The notes: generated by a model not told the origin, from the sequence alone. DNA of 5,831 nucleotides from Planctomycetales bacterium (GCA_030631085.1 DAOVLV010000142.1:1-5831); one strand, 5' to 3'. Counted from the first letter of the stretch, positions 1 through 5,831 are shown. A program made the numbers and translations.

Positions 1-985
1 CATCGTTATCGTGGCTGCCTGCGGCGAACGGGCAGGCGAAGTCGTCGAGACGATCCGCGAATTCCCCGAACTCATCGACCCGCGAACCGGAAAAACGCTG
101 ATGGAGCGGACAATTATCATCTGCAACACATCGGCAATGCCCGTCGCCGCACGCGAAGCGTCGGTATATACTGCCGTTACACTGGCTGAATACTATCGCC
201 AGATGGGCCTGCACGTGCTGCTGCTTGCCGATTCGACAAGCCGATGGGCACAGGCGATGCGCGAGGTTTCCGGTCGGCTTGAGGAAATCCCCGGCGAGGA
301 GGCCTTCCCCGCCTACCTCGAAAGCCGCATCGCCGGTTTTTACGAACGGGCCGGTTACGTCCGCCTGAACGACGGGCGGTACGGGTCGGTAACAATCGGC
401 GGAACGGTCAGCCCAGCCGGTGGAAACTTCGAAGAACCCGTTACTCAGGGCACGCTCAAGGTCGTCGGAGCCTTCGAAGGCCTCAGCCGTGCCCGTAGCG
501 ACGCGCGAAAATACCCGTCTATCGACCCGCTGGAATCCTGGAGCAAGTACGTCGGGATACTCGATCCCGACGAAGTGAACGAGGTAAGAGAAATTCTCCA
601 AAGAGGCAATGAAGTGCACCAGATGATGACCGTCGTCGGCGAAGAGGGAACCTCCGTCGGAGACTTCACCATCTATCTCAAAAGCGATTTCTTCGACAAC
701 GTGTATCTCCAGCAGAACGCCTTCGACGAGGTTGACGGAGCCACCGACGCCGAACGACAGAAATTCGTCTTCGCAAAGTGCCTGGAAGTATTGAGGCTGG
801 ACTTCGGATTCGCCGACAGGGAGCGGGCGCGCGATGTAATCGTCCACGTAGCCAACCTGTTCAGAAACTTCAACTACGCAGCGACGGATTCAGACGATTA
901 CAAAAAACTCCTCGCCGACATCGACGAAACCATCGCGACAAAAGGCGGCGCGGCAAAGGAAGAACCGGAAATGGCTAACGCATGA
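1..985 (+). CDS. atpA: V-type ATP synthase catalytic subunit A, 3' part (5' end outside window)
   Basis: This is the catalytic, nucleotide-binding subunit of the cytoplasmic A3B3 head of a V/A-type ATPase. The reading frame is open from base 2 and about 327 residues are visible. Family members are about 590 residues, so the N-terminal barrel, bulge domain and P-loop lie to the left of the window. Visible hallmarks, in order: GERAGE with the presumed catalytic Glu (about 23-40); the Walker B strand running into DSTSRWAQAMREVSGRLEE (230-286); PGEEAFPAYLESRIAGFYERAG just after it; SPAGGNFEEPVTQ; and PSIDPLESWS (515-544), which fits the ATPase alpha/beta signature. The stretch around SPAGGNFEEPVTQ closely resembles chlamydial-type A subunits as I recall them. 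The C-terminal helical domain follows, ending in a short Lys/Glu/Ala-rich tail. The gene ends in tandem stops TGA TAG. Subunit B follows after 104 nt. Identification is very secure. Confidence 0.97.
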   Translation, partial: IVIVAACGERAGEVVETIREFPELIDPRTGKTLMERTIIICNTSAMPVAAREASVYTAVTLAEYYRQMGLHVLLLADSTSRWAQAMREVSGRLEEIPGEEAFPAYLESRIAGFYERAGYVRLNDGRYGSVTIGGTVSPAGGNFEEPVTQGTLKVVGAFEGLSRARSDARKYPSIDPLESWSKYVGILDPDEVNEVREILQRGNEVHQMMTVVGEEGTSVGDFTIYLKSDFFDNVYLQQNAFDEVDGATDAERQKFVFAKCLEVLRLDFGFADRERARDVIVHVANLFRNFNYAATDSDDYKKLLADIDETIATKGGAAKEEPEMANA

Positions 986-989
986 TAGG

Positions 990-1022
990 AATTGCCGATT
1001 GTCAATTGCCAATTGCCAATTG
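990..1022. repeat. 7-bp tandem repeat array, unit AATTGCC, about 4.7 copies
   Basis: Units read AATTGCC (990-996), GATTGTC (997-1003), AATTGCC (1004-1010), AATTGCC (1011-1017) and a partial AATTG (1018-1022), followed directly by a run of seven A. The array begins 4 nt after the stop of subunit A. It contains overlapping CAATTG palindromes, so a small stem is possible, but nothing resembling a terminator is visible. It closely matches in plan the array after subunit B (2408-2433). Function unknown. Confidence 0.9.
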
Positions 1023-1030
1023 AAAAAAAG

Positions 1031-1068
1031 AAATTCGTGAAATTAGTGGTAATTTGTGAAATTCGTGG
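1031..1068. repeat. Imperfect 9-10-bp tandem repeat, consensus AAATTNGTG(G), 4 copies
   Basis: Four head-to-tail units can be read: AAATTCGTG (1031-1039), AAATTAGTGG (1040-1049), TAATTTGTG (1050-1058) and AAATTCGTGG (1059-1068). The block sits between the 7-bp array and the ribosome site of subunit B. It is AT-rich compared with the surrounding genes. From memory, similar AATTCGTG/AATTAGTGG strings occur as interspersed intergenic repeats in several bacterial groups, but I cannot confirm that here. Confidence 0.8.
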
Positions 1069-1076
1069 ATTGATTT

Positions 1077-1080
1077 GGAG
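1077..1080 (+). promoter_or_regulatory. Ribosome binding site of subunit B (GGAG)
   Basis: GGAG lies 9 nt before the ATG at 1090, which is good Shine-Dalgarno spacing. An in-frame TTG at 1075 overlaps this site and so cannot use it. This decides in favour of the ATG, giving a 438-residue protein. Confidence 0.75.
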
Positions 1081-1089
1081 TCTTTAGAT

Positions 1090-2406
1090 ATGCAGAAATA
1101 CTATAACGAGATAACATCAATCGCCGGTAGTGTCGTGAAGGTAACGGCTTCGGGCGTCGCCTACGACGAACTGGCGACCATTACCACCAGACGGGGCACG
1201 TCGCTCGCCCAGGTTATCCGGCTTGAGGGCGACCAGGTCTCTCTCCAGGTCTTCGCCGGTACGCAGGGCGTCTCGACGGGTGACCGCATCCGCTTCTTCG
1301 GAAGGCCTATGCAAGTCCCCTTCTCGCCGAATCTCATGGGGCGGATATTCAACGGAGCCGGAAAACCCCGCGACGGTAAACCGGAACTGACCGACGATCC
1401 GATCGACATTGGAACACCGGCAATCAATCCGACGAAGCGGCAACTGCCATGTAACATGGTCCGCACCGGAATACCCATGATCGACATCTTCAACTCGCTG
1501 GTCGAGTCGCAGAAACTACCGATCTTTTCCGTGGCCGGTGAGCCGTACAACGAACTGCTCGCTCGCATTGGTCTCCAGGCCCAAGCCGACGTCATCATCC
1601 TCGGCGGGATGGGACTTCGACACGACGATTACCTTATCTTCCGCAACGCCTTCGAAGCCGGCGGCGTTACCAGCAGAACGATCATGTTCGTCCACACTGC
1701 CGCCGATCCGGTCGTCGAATGCCTGATGGTTCCCGACCTTTGCACAGCCGTCGGCGAAAGTTTCGCGCTCCAGGGCAAAAAAGTCCTCGTCCTGCTGACC
1801 GATATGACCGCCTTCGCCGACGCGATGAAGGAAGTCGCTATCATCATGGAGCAAATCCCCTCCAATCGAGGCTACCCCGGCGACCTCTACAGCCAATTGG
1901 CTCGCCGATACGAAAAGGCAGTCGATCTGGACGGAGCCGGTTCCATGACGATACTTGCCGTTACGACAATGCCCGGCGACGACGTTACGCACCCCGTACC
2001 CGACAACACCGGATACATCACCGAAGGACAGTTCTACCTCCGAGGCGGACATATCGAGCCGTTCGGAAGCCTCTCTCGGCTGAAGCAGCAGGTCAACGGC
2101 GATACGCGAGACGACCACCGCGCCATTATGAACGCCTGCATCCAACTCTACGCCGGCGCGCGGGAGAGCAGAGAAAAGAAGGCTATGGGGTTCGAAAGTT
2201 CCGAGTGGGACGAAAAACTACTCAAATACAGCGACCTGTTCGAGAGCAGAATCATGTCGCTGTCGGTAAATATCCCGCTGGAAGAAGCACTGGACGAATG
2301 TTGGAAAATGCTGTCCGACTGCTTCGACCCCGAAGAGACCGGAATCAGGCGAAGCATTATTGAAAAACACTGGCCTCGGGAAATATCCGAAGCAGAAGCA
2401 GCGTGA
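1090..2406 (+). CDS. atpB: V-type ATP synthase subunit B (non-catalytic head subunit)
   Basis: Subunit B alternates with A in the cytoplasmic head and supplies residues to the catalytic interface. The 438-residue protein is full length. From the ATG, the N-terminal barrel covers about 1-70 and includes a STGDRIRFFGRPM stretch. The nucleotide-fold domain contains GIPMIDIFNSLVESQKLPIF (about 127-146), then FSVAGEPYNELLARI, where the P-loop of A-type subunits is replaced, as usual for B. LTDMTAFADAMKEV (236-249) and HPVPDNTGYITEGQFYL (301-317) follow. GSLSRLK carries Arg330, the likely arginine finger. The C-terminal helical domain ends in an acidic, Ala-rich tail. Length and sequence fit the chlamydial-type B subunit. 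The ATG is preferred over the in-frame TTG at 1075 because the GGAG at 1077-1080 is well placed. In the related operon the next gene is D; here a lipoprotein gene intervenes. Confidence 0.97.
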   Translation: MQKYYNEITSIAGSVVKVTASGVAYDELATITTRRGTSLAQVIRLEGDQVSLQVFAGTQGVSTGDRIRFFGRPMQVPFSPNLMGRIFNGAGKPRDGKPELTDDPIDIGTPAINPTKRQLPCNMVRTGIPMIDIFNSLVESQKLPIFSVAGEPYNELLARIGLQAQADVIILGGMGLRHDDYLIFRNAFEAGGVTSRTIMFVHTAADPVVECLMVPDLCTAVGESFALQGKKVLVLLTDMTAFADAMKEVAIIMEQIPSNRGYPGDLYSQLARRYEKAVDLDGAGSMTILAVTTMPGDDVTHPVPDNTGYITEGQFYLRGGHIEPFGSLSRLKQQVNGDTRDDHRAIMNACIQLYAGARESREKKAMGFESSEWDEKLLKYSDLFESRIMSLSVNIPLEEALDECWKMLSDCFDPEETGIRRSIIEKHWPREISEAEAA

Positions 2407-2407
2407 C

Positions 2408-2433
2408 GATTGCGGATTGCGGATTGCGGATTG
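2408..2433. repeat. 7-bp tandem repeat array, unit GATTGCG, about 3.7 copies
   Basis: Three perfect units GATTGCG (2408-2414, 2415-2421, 2422-2428) and a partial GATTG (2429-2433) are followed by six A. The array starts 2 nt after the stop of subunit B and fills most of the 40-nt spacer. Period, position after a stop codon, ATTG core and trailing A-run all match the array at 990-1022, although the unit sequence differs at two or three bases. Confidence 0.92.
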
Positions 2434-2436
2434 AAA

Positions 2437-2442
2437 AAAGGA
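2437..2442 (+). promoter_or_regulatory. Ribosome binding site of the BNR_4 lipoprotein gene (AAAGGA)
   Basis: AAAGGA lies 4 nt before GTG 2447 and 7 nt before TTG 2450. It is 22 nt from the ATG at 2465, too far to serve it. This favours one of the two upstream starts. It overlaps the A-run that ends the 7-bp repeat array. Confidence 0.6.
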
Positions 2443-2446
2443 TATC

Positions 2447-2548
2447 GTGTTGACGCCTGAAGAAATGAAACAGCGCACGAAGAAGTTTGCCTTGCGTGTT
2501 ATTCGATTGGTCTTACTGATGCCGCTTCTGTACGCACTCATTGGTTGT
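2447..2548 (+). other. Lipoprotein signal peptide with lipobox LIGC
   Basis: A basic n-region (KQRTKKFALRVIR) is followed by a hydrophobic core (LVLLMPLLYA) and LIGC, with the Cys codon at 2546-2548. This fits signal peptidase II processing and lipid attachment at Cys34. The +2 residue is Gly rather than Asp, so inner-membrane retention is not indicated under the E. coli rule; the final membrane in this organism is unknown. The signal works equally well from the ATG at 2465. Confidence 0.8.
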
Positions 2549-3862
2549 GGTACCGAAATGAAAGTGGAAAACCGCGTTGACGTCATGCCGGTCTGGTCGG
2601 GACACCCGGTGGGTTTTAATCTTCTGACCCACGGCAAGCGCCAGTTCGTCGGATTCTACGACGCCGAGCGCCGCATGACGGTCGCGGCCAGAACTCTCGA
2701 TTCCGATAAATGGCAGTTTGTCCGCTTGCCGGAGCGCGTCGGATGGGACAGCCACAACGGCATAAAAGTTTTGTACATCGACGACGACGGTTATATCCAC
2801 CTCATGGGCAACATGCACGCCAGCCCGCTTGTGTACTTCCGCACGGACAAGCCTTACGACATCACTACCTTCCGGCGAATCGACAAAATGATCGGGCGAA
2901 ACGAGAAGCGCGTTACATACACGCGGTTCTTCCGAGGCCCAGCGAACGAACTGATCCTGACCTACCGCGACGGAGGCAGCGGCAGGGGCAACCAGTTATA
3001 TAACGTCTATGACCACAAGACGAAGACCTGGCGCCGACTGCTGGATACCCCTCTGACCGATGGGCAAGGAAAGATGAACGCCTACCTGAACGGTCCGACT
3101 CGAGGCCCGGACGGATACTTCCACCTCTGCTGGGTCTGGCGGGACACGCCCGATTGCGCGACGAATCACGACCCGTCCTACGCCAGGAGCAAAGACCTTG
3201 TCCACTGGGAAACGGCCGACGGGAAGAAAATAAAACTGCCGATGACAATCAACACGCCCGGCCTGATAATCGACCCGGTGCCCGTCAAGGGCGGAATCAT
3301 CAACGGCTGTGTAGGGATAGGTTTCGACTCGAAAAAACGCGTGATCATCAGTTATCACAAGTTCGACCCGGCCGGTAAAACGCAGGTGTACAACGCCCGC
3401 CTGGAAAAGGGGAAATGGAAGATATACCAAACCAGCAACTGGAACTATCGCTGGTATTTCAGCGGCGGCGGGTCCATTCGCTTTGAAATCAGAATTGGCA
3501 ACGTTCGCGTTGCCCCCGACGGCAAACTTGTCCAATCGTACAAACACGTCAAACACGGCACGGGGGGTTGGGTACTGGACGAGGAAACATTGAGGCCCGT
3601 CGGGAAAGTTTTACCGCCTCGCGGCCCGACACTTCCTAATGAATTGAACAAGGTCGAATCGAACTTCCCGGGCATGCATGTGAACTGGCGGAAAAGCAGC
3701 GGTTCCGGTGGCGAAACAGGCGTGCAGTACTGGCTGCGGTGGGAAACATTGGAGCAAAACCGCGACCAGCCACGAAAACCGCCGCTTCCAAAACCCTCAA
3801 TGCTGCGGGTCTATAAACTGAAAATACCTCACATAGACCAGAAAAAGAAAGACATCAAATAG
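2447..3862 (+). CDS. BNR_4-type beta-propeller lipoprotein, possible polysaccharide-active enzyme
   Basis: The 471-residue protein starts with a lipoprotein signal (lipobox LIGC, Cys34) and then one long domain resembling the BNR_4 repeat family, expected to fold as a beta-propeller outside the cytoplasm. Characteristic stretches, numbered from GTG: DSHNGIKVLYIDDDGYIHL (101-119), GNMHASPLVYFR (121-132), TYTRFFRGP (157-165), LTYRDGGSGRGNQLYNVYD (171-189), TPLTDGQGKMNAY (201-213), GPDGYFHLCWVWRDTPDC (220-237) and NHDPSYARSKDLVHWE (240-255). Related folds include PL24/PL25 ulvan lyases, so polysaccharide binding or cleavage is possible, but no activity is proven. The tail is basic and proline-rich (about 439-471). 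The start could be GTG 2447, TTG 2450 or ATG 2465; the AAAGGA favours the first two. The gene lies between V-ATPase B and D with spacers of 40 and 24 nt and no terminator, so co-transcription is likely. It has no evident role in the ATPase. Family assignment is from remembered motifs. Confidence 0.82.
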   Translation: MLTPEEMKQRTKKFALRVIRLVLLMPLLYALIGCGTEMKVENRVDVMPVWSGHPVGFNLLTHGKRQFVGFYDAERRMTVAARTLDSDKWQFVRLPERVGWDSHNGIKVLYIDDDGYIHLMGNMHASPLVYFRTDKPYDITTFRRIDKMIGRNEKRVTYTRFFRGPANELILTYRDGGSGRGNQLYNVYDHKTKTWRRLLDTPLTDGQGKMNAYLNGPTRGPDGYFHLCWVWRDTPDCATNHDPSYARSKDLVHWETADGKKIKLPMTINTPGLIIDPVPVKGGIINGCVGIGFDSKKRVIISYHKFDPAGKTQVYNARLEKGKWKIYQTSNWNYRWYFSGGGSIRFEIRIGNVRVAPDGKLVQSYKHVKHGTGGWVLDEETLRPVGKVLPPRGPTLPNELNKVESNFPGMHVNWRKSSGSGGETGVQYWLRWETLEQNRDQPRKPPLPKPSMLRVYKLKIPHIDQKKKDIK

Positions 3863-3887
3863 TTTACGAAGTTTGCGACTTGAAAAA
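3861..3887. repeat. Spacer with shared TTGCNNNTTGAAAAA motif and a 9-bp near-duplication
   Basis: The short spacer before subunit D reads as AGTTTACGA (3861-3869) then AGTTTGCGA (3870-3878), one mismatch apart. TTGCGACTTGAAAAA at 3873-3887 ends on the A of the subunit D start codon. This 15-mer matches 13 of 15 bases with 2424-2438 and has the same TTGC-3-TTGAAAAA frame as 1013-1027. No Shine-Dalgarno site is evident here. Confidence 0.55.
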
Positions 3888-4564
3888 TGGCTAGAAAAAT
3901 ACGACTAACTCGACCCGAACTGAAGCGGCAGCGCGATGCGCTGGAGCGGTTCGATCGCTACCTGCCCATGCTGAAACTCAAGCAGCAGCAGTTGCAGTTG
4001 ACGATTCGGGAAGTCTGGCGACTCCGGCAATCAGCCCATGCCGAAGCGAACATGGTCCGCGAGCGGATCGACCGCTATCGTCCCGTGATGAGCGACACTG
4101 CCGGGATTAACGTACAGCAACTGGCCAAACCAACCGCAGTCAACACTTCCGATGAAAACGTCGCCGGAGTGCGAATACCGACATTCGAGTCCCTCTCGTT
4201 CCCAATGGCCGACTACAGCCTGTTCGCCACGCCGCCGTGGGTGGACAAGGCACTGGCCGATAAACGCGAACTCAACGAGAAACAGGCTCGCGCCGACATC
4301 CTCGAACGGCGGTACAACCTCTTGAACCTGGCTCTGACCAAAGTCGTTCAGCGGGTCAACCTCTTCGATAAGGTGCTGATCCCCCGAAGCCGGGAGAACA
4401 TCCGCGTTATCCGCATCCACCTCGGTGAAGAACAAACCGCCGCCGTCGGACGCGCAAAACTCGCCAAAGGCAAACTGGAAGCACGGGAACGCGCCGCCGG
4501 TTCAGCCTTCGCCAAGGCAGTTCGACCAAGCTCACTACAGGCGGACATGGAGCGGCAGTTGTGA
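3887..4564 (+). CDS. atpD: V-type ATP synthase subunit D (central rotor shaft)
   Basis: Subunit D is the long antiparallel coiled coil that turns inside the A3B3 head and couples it to the membrane ring. The 225-residue protein has two charged helical arms with a less helical middle, as expected. Hallmarks: IRLTRPELKRQRDAL near the N-terminus, YLPMLKLKQQQLQ (25-37), ADYSLFATPPWVDKAL in the middle (108-123), QRVNLFDKVLIP (155-166) and VGRAKLAKGKLEARE (187-201). These match the chlamydial-type D subunit as I recall it (YLPTLKLK, VNLFEKKLIP, VGQVKMAKKKI). About 20 residues beyond residue 205 look like a poorly conserved tail. The ATG at 3887 gives the expected N-terminus, but no clear ribosome site precedes it. 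Translation may depend on re-initiation from the lipoprotein gene ending 24 nt upstream. The stop overlaps the likely start of subunit I. Confidence 0.95.
   Translation: MARKIRLTRPELKRQRDALERFDRYLPMLKLKQQQLQLTIREVWRLRQSAHAEANMVRERIDRYRPVMSDTAGINVQQLAKPTAVNTSDENVAGVRIPTFESLSFPMADYSLFATPPWVDKALADKRELNEKQARADILERRYNLLNLALTKVVQRVNLFDKVLIPRSRENIRVIRIHLGEEQTAAVGRAKLAKGKLEARERAAGSAFAKAVRPSSLQADMERQL
4549..4552 (+). promoter_or_regulatory. Ribosome binding site of subunit I (GGAG, inside subunit D)
   Basis: GGAG within the last codons of subunit D is 8 nt before the GTG at 4561. It is 20 nt from the ATG at 4573, which has no site of its own. It therefore supports the GTG start and translational coupling with D. 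Confidence 0.65.
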
Positions 4565-5831
4565 TTGTAAAGATGAAAAAAATCTTCGTCGTTACCCGCG
4601 CCGCCTCACAGGAGGCATTACTGGATGGGCTGCGCGAACTCGGCGTGGTGCACCTCGAACCTGTCGATCCGTCAGCCGCTGCGCCGGAAGAACTCACCAC
4701 CGGGCTTTCATCCATCCGCCAGGCCGCCCAGATCATCGAGATGGTAACGCCATCGGGAAAAACGCCGGATATGGACGCCGATACCGCTGCCAATAAAATC
4801 CTGACAATCTCACACAGAACGCACGAAAACCGCAACCGCCTGGCCGCTCTGCACCGAGAGGTGAGTCAAATAAGCCTCTGGGGCGAACTCAGGCACGAAC
4901 AACTCGACGCCCTCGCCGATGCGGGCGTGCCGGTTAAGTTCTATTCCGTACCAGTCAAACAATTGGAAAAAGTCCTGGCCGAGTGCGTCGCCACGCTGGG
5001 AAACCTGGATAGCAAACATCTGCTCGTCGGTGTAGTCCAGCGCGACGGAGAACCGACCCTGCCAGAAGAGGCGGAGGAAATCGAACCGCCCAAGCGCGAC
5101 CTCCCCACCGTCCGCGCCGAAGCTGGCGAAATCGATAAATCCCTGGCCGACGACGCCGACCGACTGTCGGAACTGGCGAATCTTTCAGACGTGCTGGCCC
5201 GCCGAAGCGAGGAACTCGCCGGCGAGGTCGAATTCGCCCAGGCCATTGCCGGCGCGATGAACGGCGGCGCACTTTTCGCCGTCCAGGGATGGGTCCCCGC
5301 CGAGAAAGCCGACACAATTTCATCCGACCTGGCCAAACGCGATATTGTCGCTGCCGTCGAATCCCGCGAACCGGCGGAGGACGAAACACCCCCCACACTC
5401 ATCCAATACCCGCAATTCACAGGCCCGATAAGGGGACTGTTCAAAATGCTCGGAACCGTGGCGGGATACAAGGAAATCGACGTATCCGTCCCGTTCATGA
5501 TCGCCCTTCCGATTTTCGCAGCAATGCTTATCGGCGACGGCGGATACGGAGCCGTCATATTAATAGGCCTGCTTGTGTTCTACAAAAAGGCCTCCAACTC
5601 GCTGGGTACGGACTTCACCAGGCTGCTGGCGATTATCGGCGGCGTCGCGCTGGGATGGGGACTGCTGACGGCAAACTTCTTCGGCGTAACGCTTTATAAA
5701 CCATTAATCCCCGTGAACATGTCCGATGCGTCGCGCGACCTCGTAATGCGGATAAGTTTCTTCATGGGGGCTATACATCTTTCAATCGCGCAGATTTGGC
5801 GGGGTATTTCGTATTGGCCTTCGCTGAAGTC
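4561..5831 (+). CDS. atpI: V-type ATP synthase subunit I (membrane stator), 5' part (3' end outside window)
   Basis: Subunit I joins the peripheral stalk to the membrane sector and forms the ion half-channels against the proteolipid ring. The frame is open from GTG 4561 to the window edge: 423 codons plus 2 bases. Family members are usually over 600 residues, so about a third is missing. The N-terminus MIVKMKKIFVV is typical of the family, followed by LRELGVVHLEP (about 24-34). A long, charged cytoplasmic domain has likely coiled-coil stretches (about 80-105 and 185-225). The conserved GWVP is at 243-246. The first membrane segments follow: a hydrophobic stretch containing GDGGYG (325-330), a second ending in TANFFG (370-375), and a third near 395-412. 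GTG 4561 overlaps the D stop (GTGA) and has a well-placed GGAG; ATG 4573 is the alternative, four codons later. The essential membrane Arg region lies beyond the window, so ion specificity cannot be read. Confidence 0.95.
   Translation, partial: MIVKMKKIFVVTRAASQEALLDGLRELGVVHLEPVDPSAAAPEELTTGLSSIRQAAQIIEMVTPSGKTPDMDADTAANKILTISHRTHENRNRLAALHREVSQISLWGELRHEQLDALADAGVPVKFYSVPVKQLEKVLAECVATLGNLDSKHLLVGVVQRDGEPTLPEEAEEIEPPKRDLPTVRAEAGEIDKSLADDADRLSELANLSDVLARRSEELAGEVEFAQAIAGAMNGGALFAVQGWVPAEKADTISSDLAKRDIVAAVESREPAEDETPPTLIQYPQFTGPIRGLFKMLGTVAGYKEIDVSVPFMIALPIFAAMLIGDGGYGAVILIGLLVFYKKASNSLGTDFTRLLAIIGGVALGWGLLTANFFGVTLYKPLIPVNMSDASRDLVMRISFFMGAIHLSIAQIWRGISYWPSLK

Noticed and set aside
1003..1030. 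Possible terminator after subunit A (CAATTG palindromes plus an A-run)
   Set aside because: The stem would be only about 6 AT-rich base pairs, and the run is of A, not T, on the coding strand, so it does not fit an intrinsic terminator in the operon direction.
990..1068. Possible CRISPR array
   Set aside because: The repeats are 7-10 bp and directly adjacent with no unique spacers, so the layout is simple tandem repetition.
1516..1569. Missing P-loop in subunit B as evidence of a broken gene
   Set aside because: Non-catalytic B subunits normally lack a canonical P-loop; the arginine-finger segment and the rest of the protein are intact.
1516..2145. Open antisense frame of 209 codons opposite subunit B
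   Set aside because: It lies wholly inside a well-conserved ATPase gene, has no recognisable domain, and is the sort of mirror frame that GC-rich coding sequence produces.
1719..2363. Open + strand frame of 214 codons in another frame of subunit B
   Set aside because: The translation is extremely Arg/Pro-rich and low in hydrophobic residues, typical of an out-of-frame reading of the real gene.
2996..3556. Open antisense frame of 186 codons opposite the lipoprotein gene
   Set aside because: The sense frame has clear family motifs and a signal peptide across the region; the antisense frame has no motif or ribosome site that I can see.
4425..4796. Open + strand frame spanning the D/I junction
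   Set aside because: It overlaps both real genes in a different frame and its translation is Arg/Pro-rich without any family feature.
4941..5558. Open antisense frame of 205 codons opposite subunit I
   Set aside because: Ser/Ala/Arg-rich composition with no domain; the sense frame contains GWVP and GDGGYG hallmarks of subunit I.

Overview
The window is the middle of a bacterial V/A-type (rotary) ATPase operon, all on the + strand. In order it holds the C-terminal part of catalytic subunit A, complete subunit B, an unrelated lipoprotein gene, complete central-stalk subunit D, and the N-terminal part of membrane subunit I, which runs off the right edge. Subunits A, B and D resemble the chlamydial V-type ATPase subunits as I remember them. 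B from the chosen ATG is 438 residues, the length I recall for the chlamydial protein. The order A-B-D-I also matches that branch. The GC-rich sequence, weak or missing Shine-Dalgarno sites on some genes, and a secreted sugar-polymer-type beta-propeller protein suggest the PVC group, probably a planctomycete (Phycisphaerae-like). That placement is inference.

Layout: subunit A ends at 985 with tandem stops (TGA TAG). A 104-nt spacer (986-1089) holds two blocks of short tandem repeats and then a GGAG ribosome site for subunit B (1090-2406). A 40-nt spacer (2407-2446) holds a second 7-bp tandem repeat and an AAAGGA site. Next comes the gene at 2447-3862, a BNR_4-type predicted lipoprotein with no known role in ATPase function. 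A 24-nt spacer follows, then subunit D (3887-4564), whose stop overlaps the probable GTG start of subunit I (4561 onward). No stretch over 300 bases lacks a gene, and I see no RNA gene, transposase, CRISPR array or hairpin-plus-U-run terminator.

How the genes work together: A and B form the hexameric ATP-binding head, D is the rotor shaft inside it, and I is the membrane stator that, with the proteolipid ring (expected downstream, outside the window), carries H+ or Na+. The ion cannot be told from this window. The lipoprotein gene separates B from D, which are adjacent in the chlamydial-type operon. It appears to have been inserted without breaking the transcription unit, since no terminator is visible on either side.

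The most unusual parts are this insertion and the spacers. All three spacers share a TTGCNNNTTGAAAAA motif close to the next gene, and two also have 7-bp tandem arrays starting within a few bases of the preceding stop codon. They look like members of an interspersed intergenic repeat family, possibly connected with how the cargo gene entered the operon.
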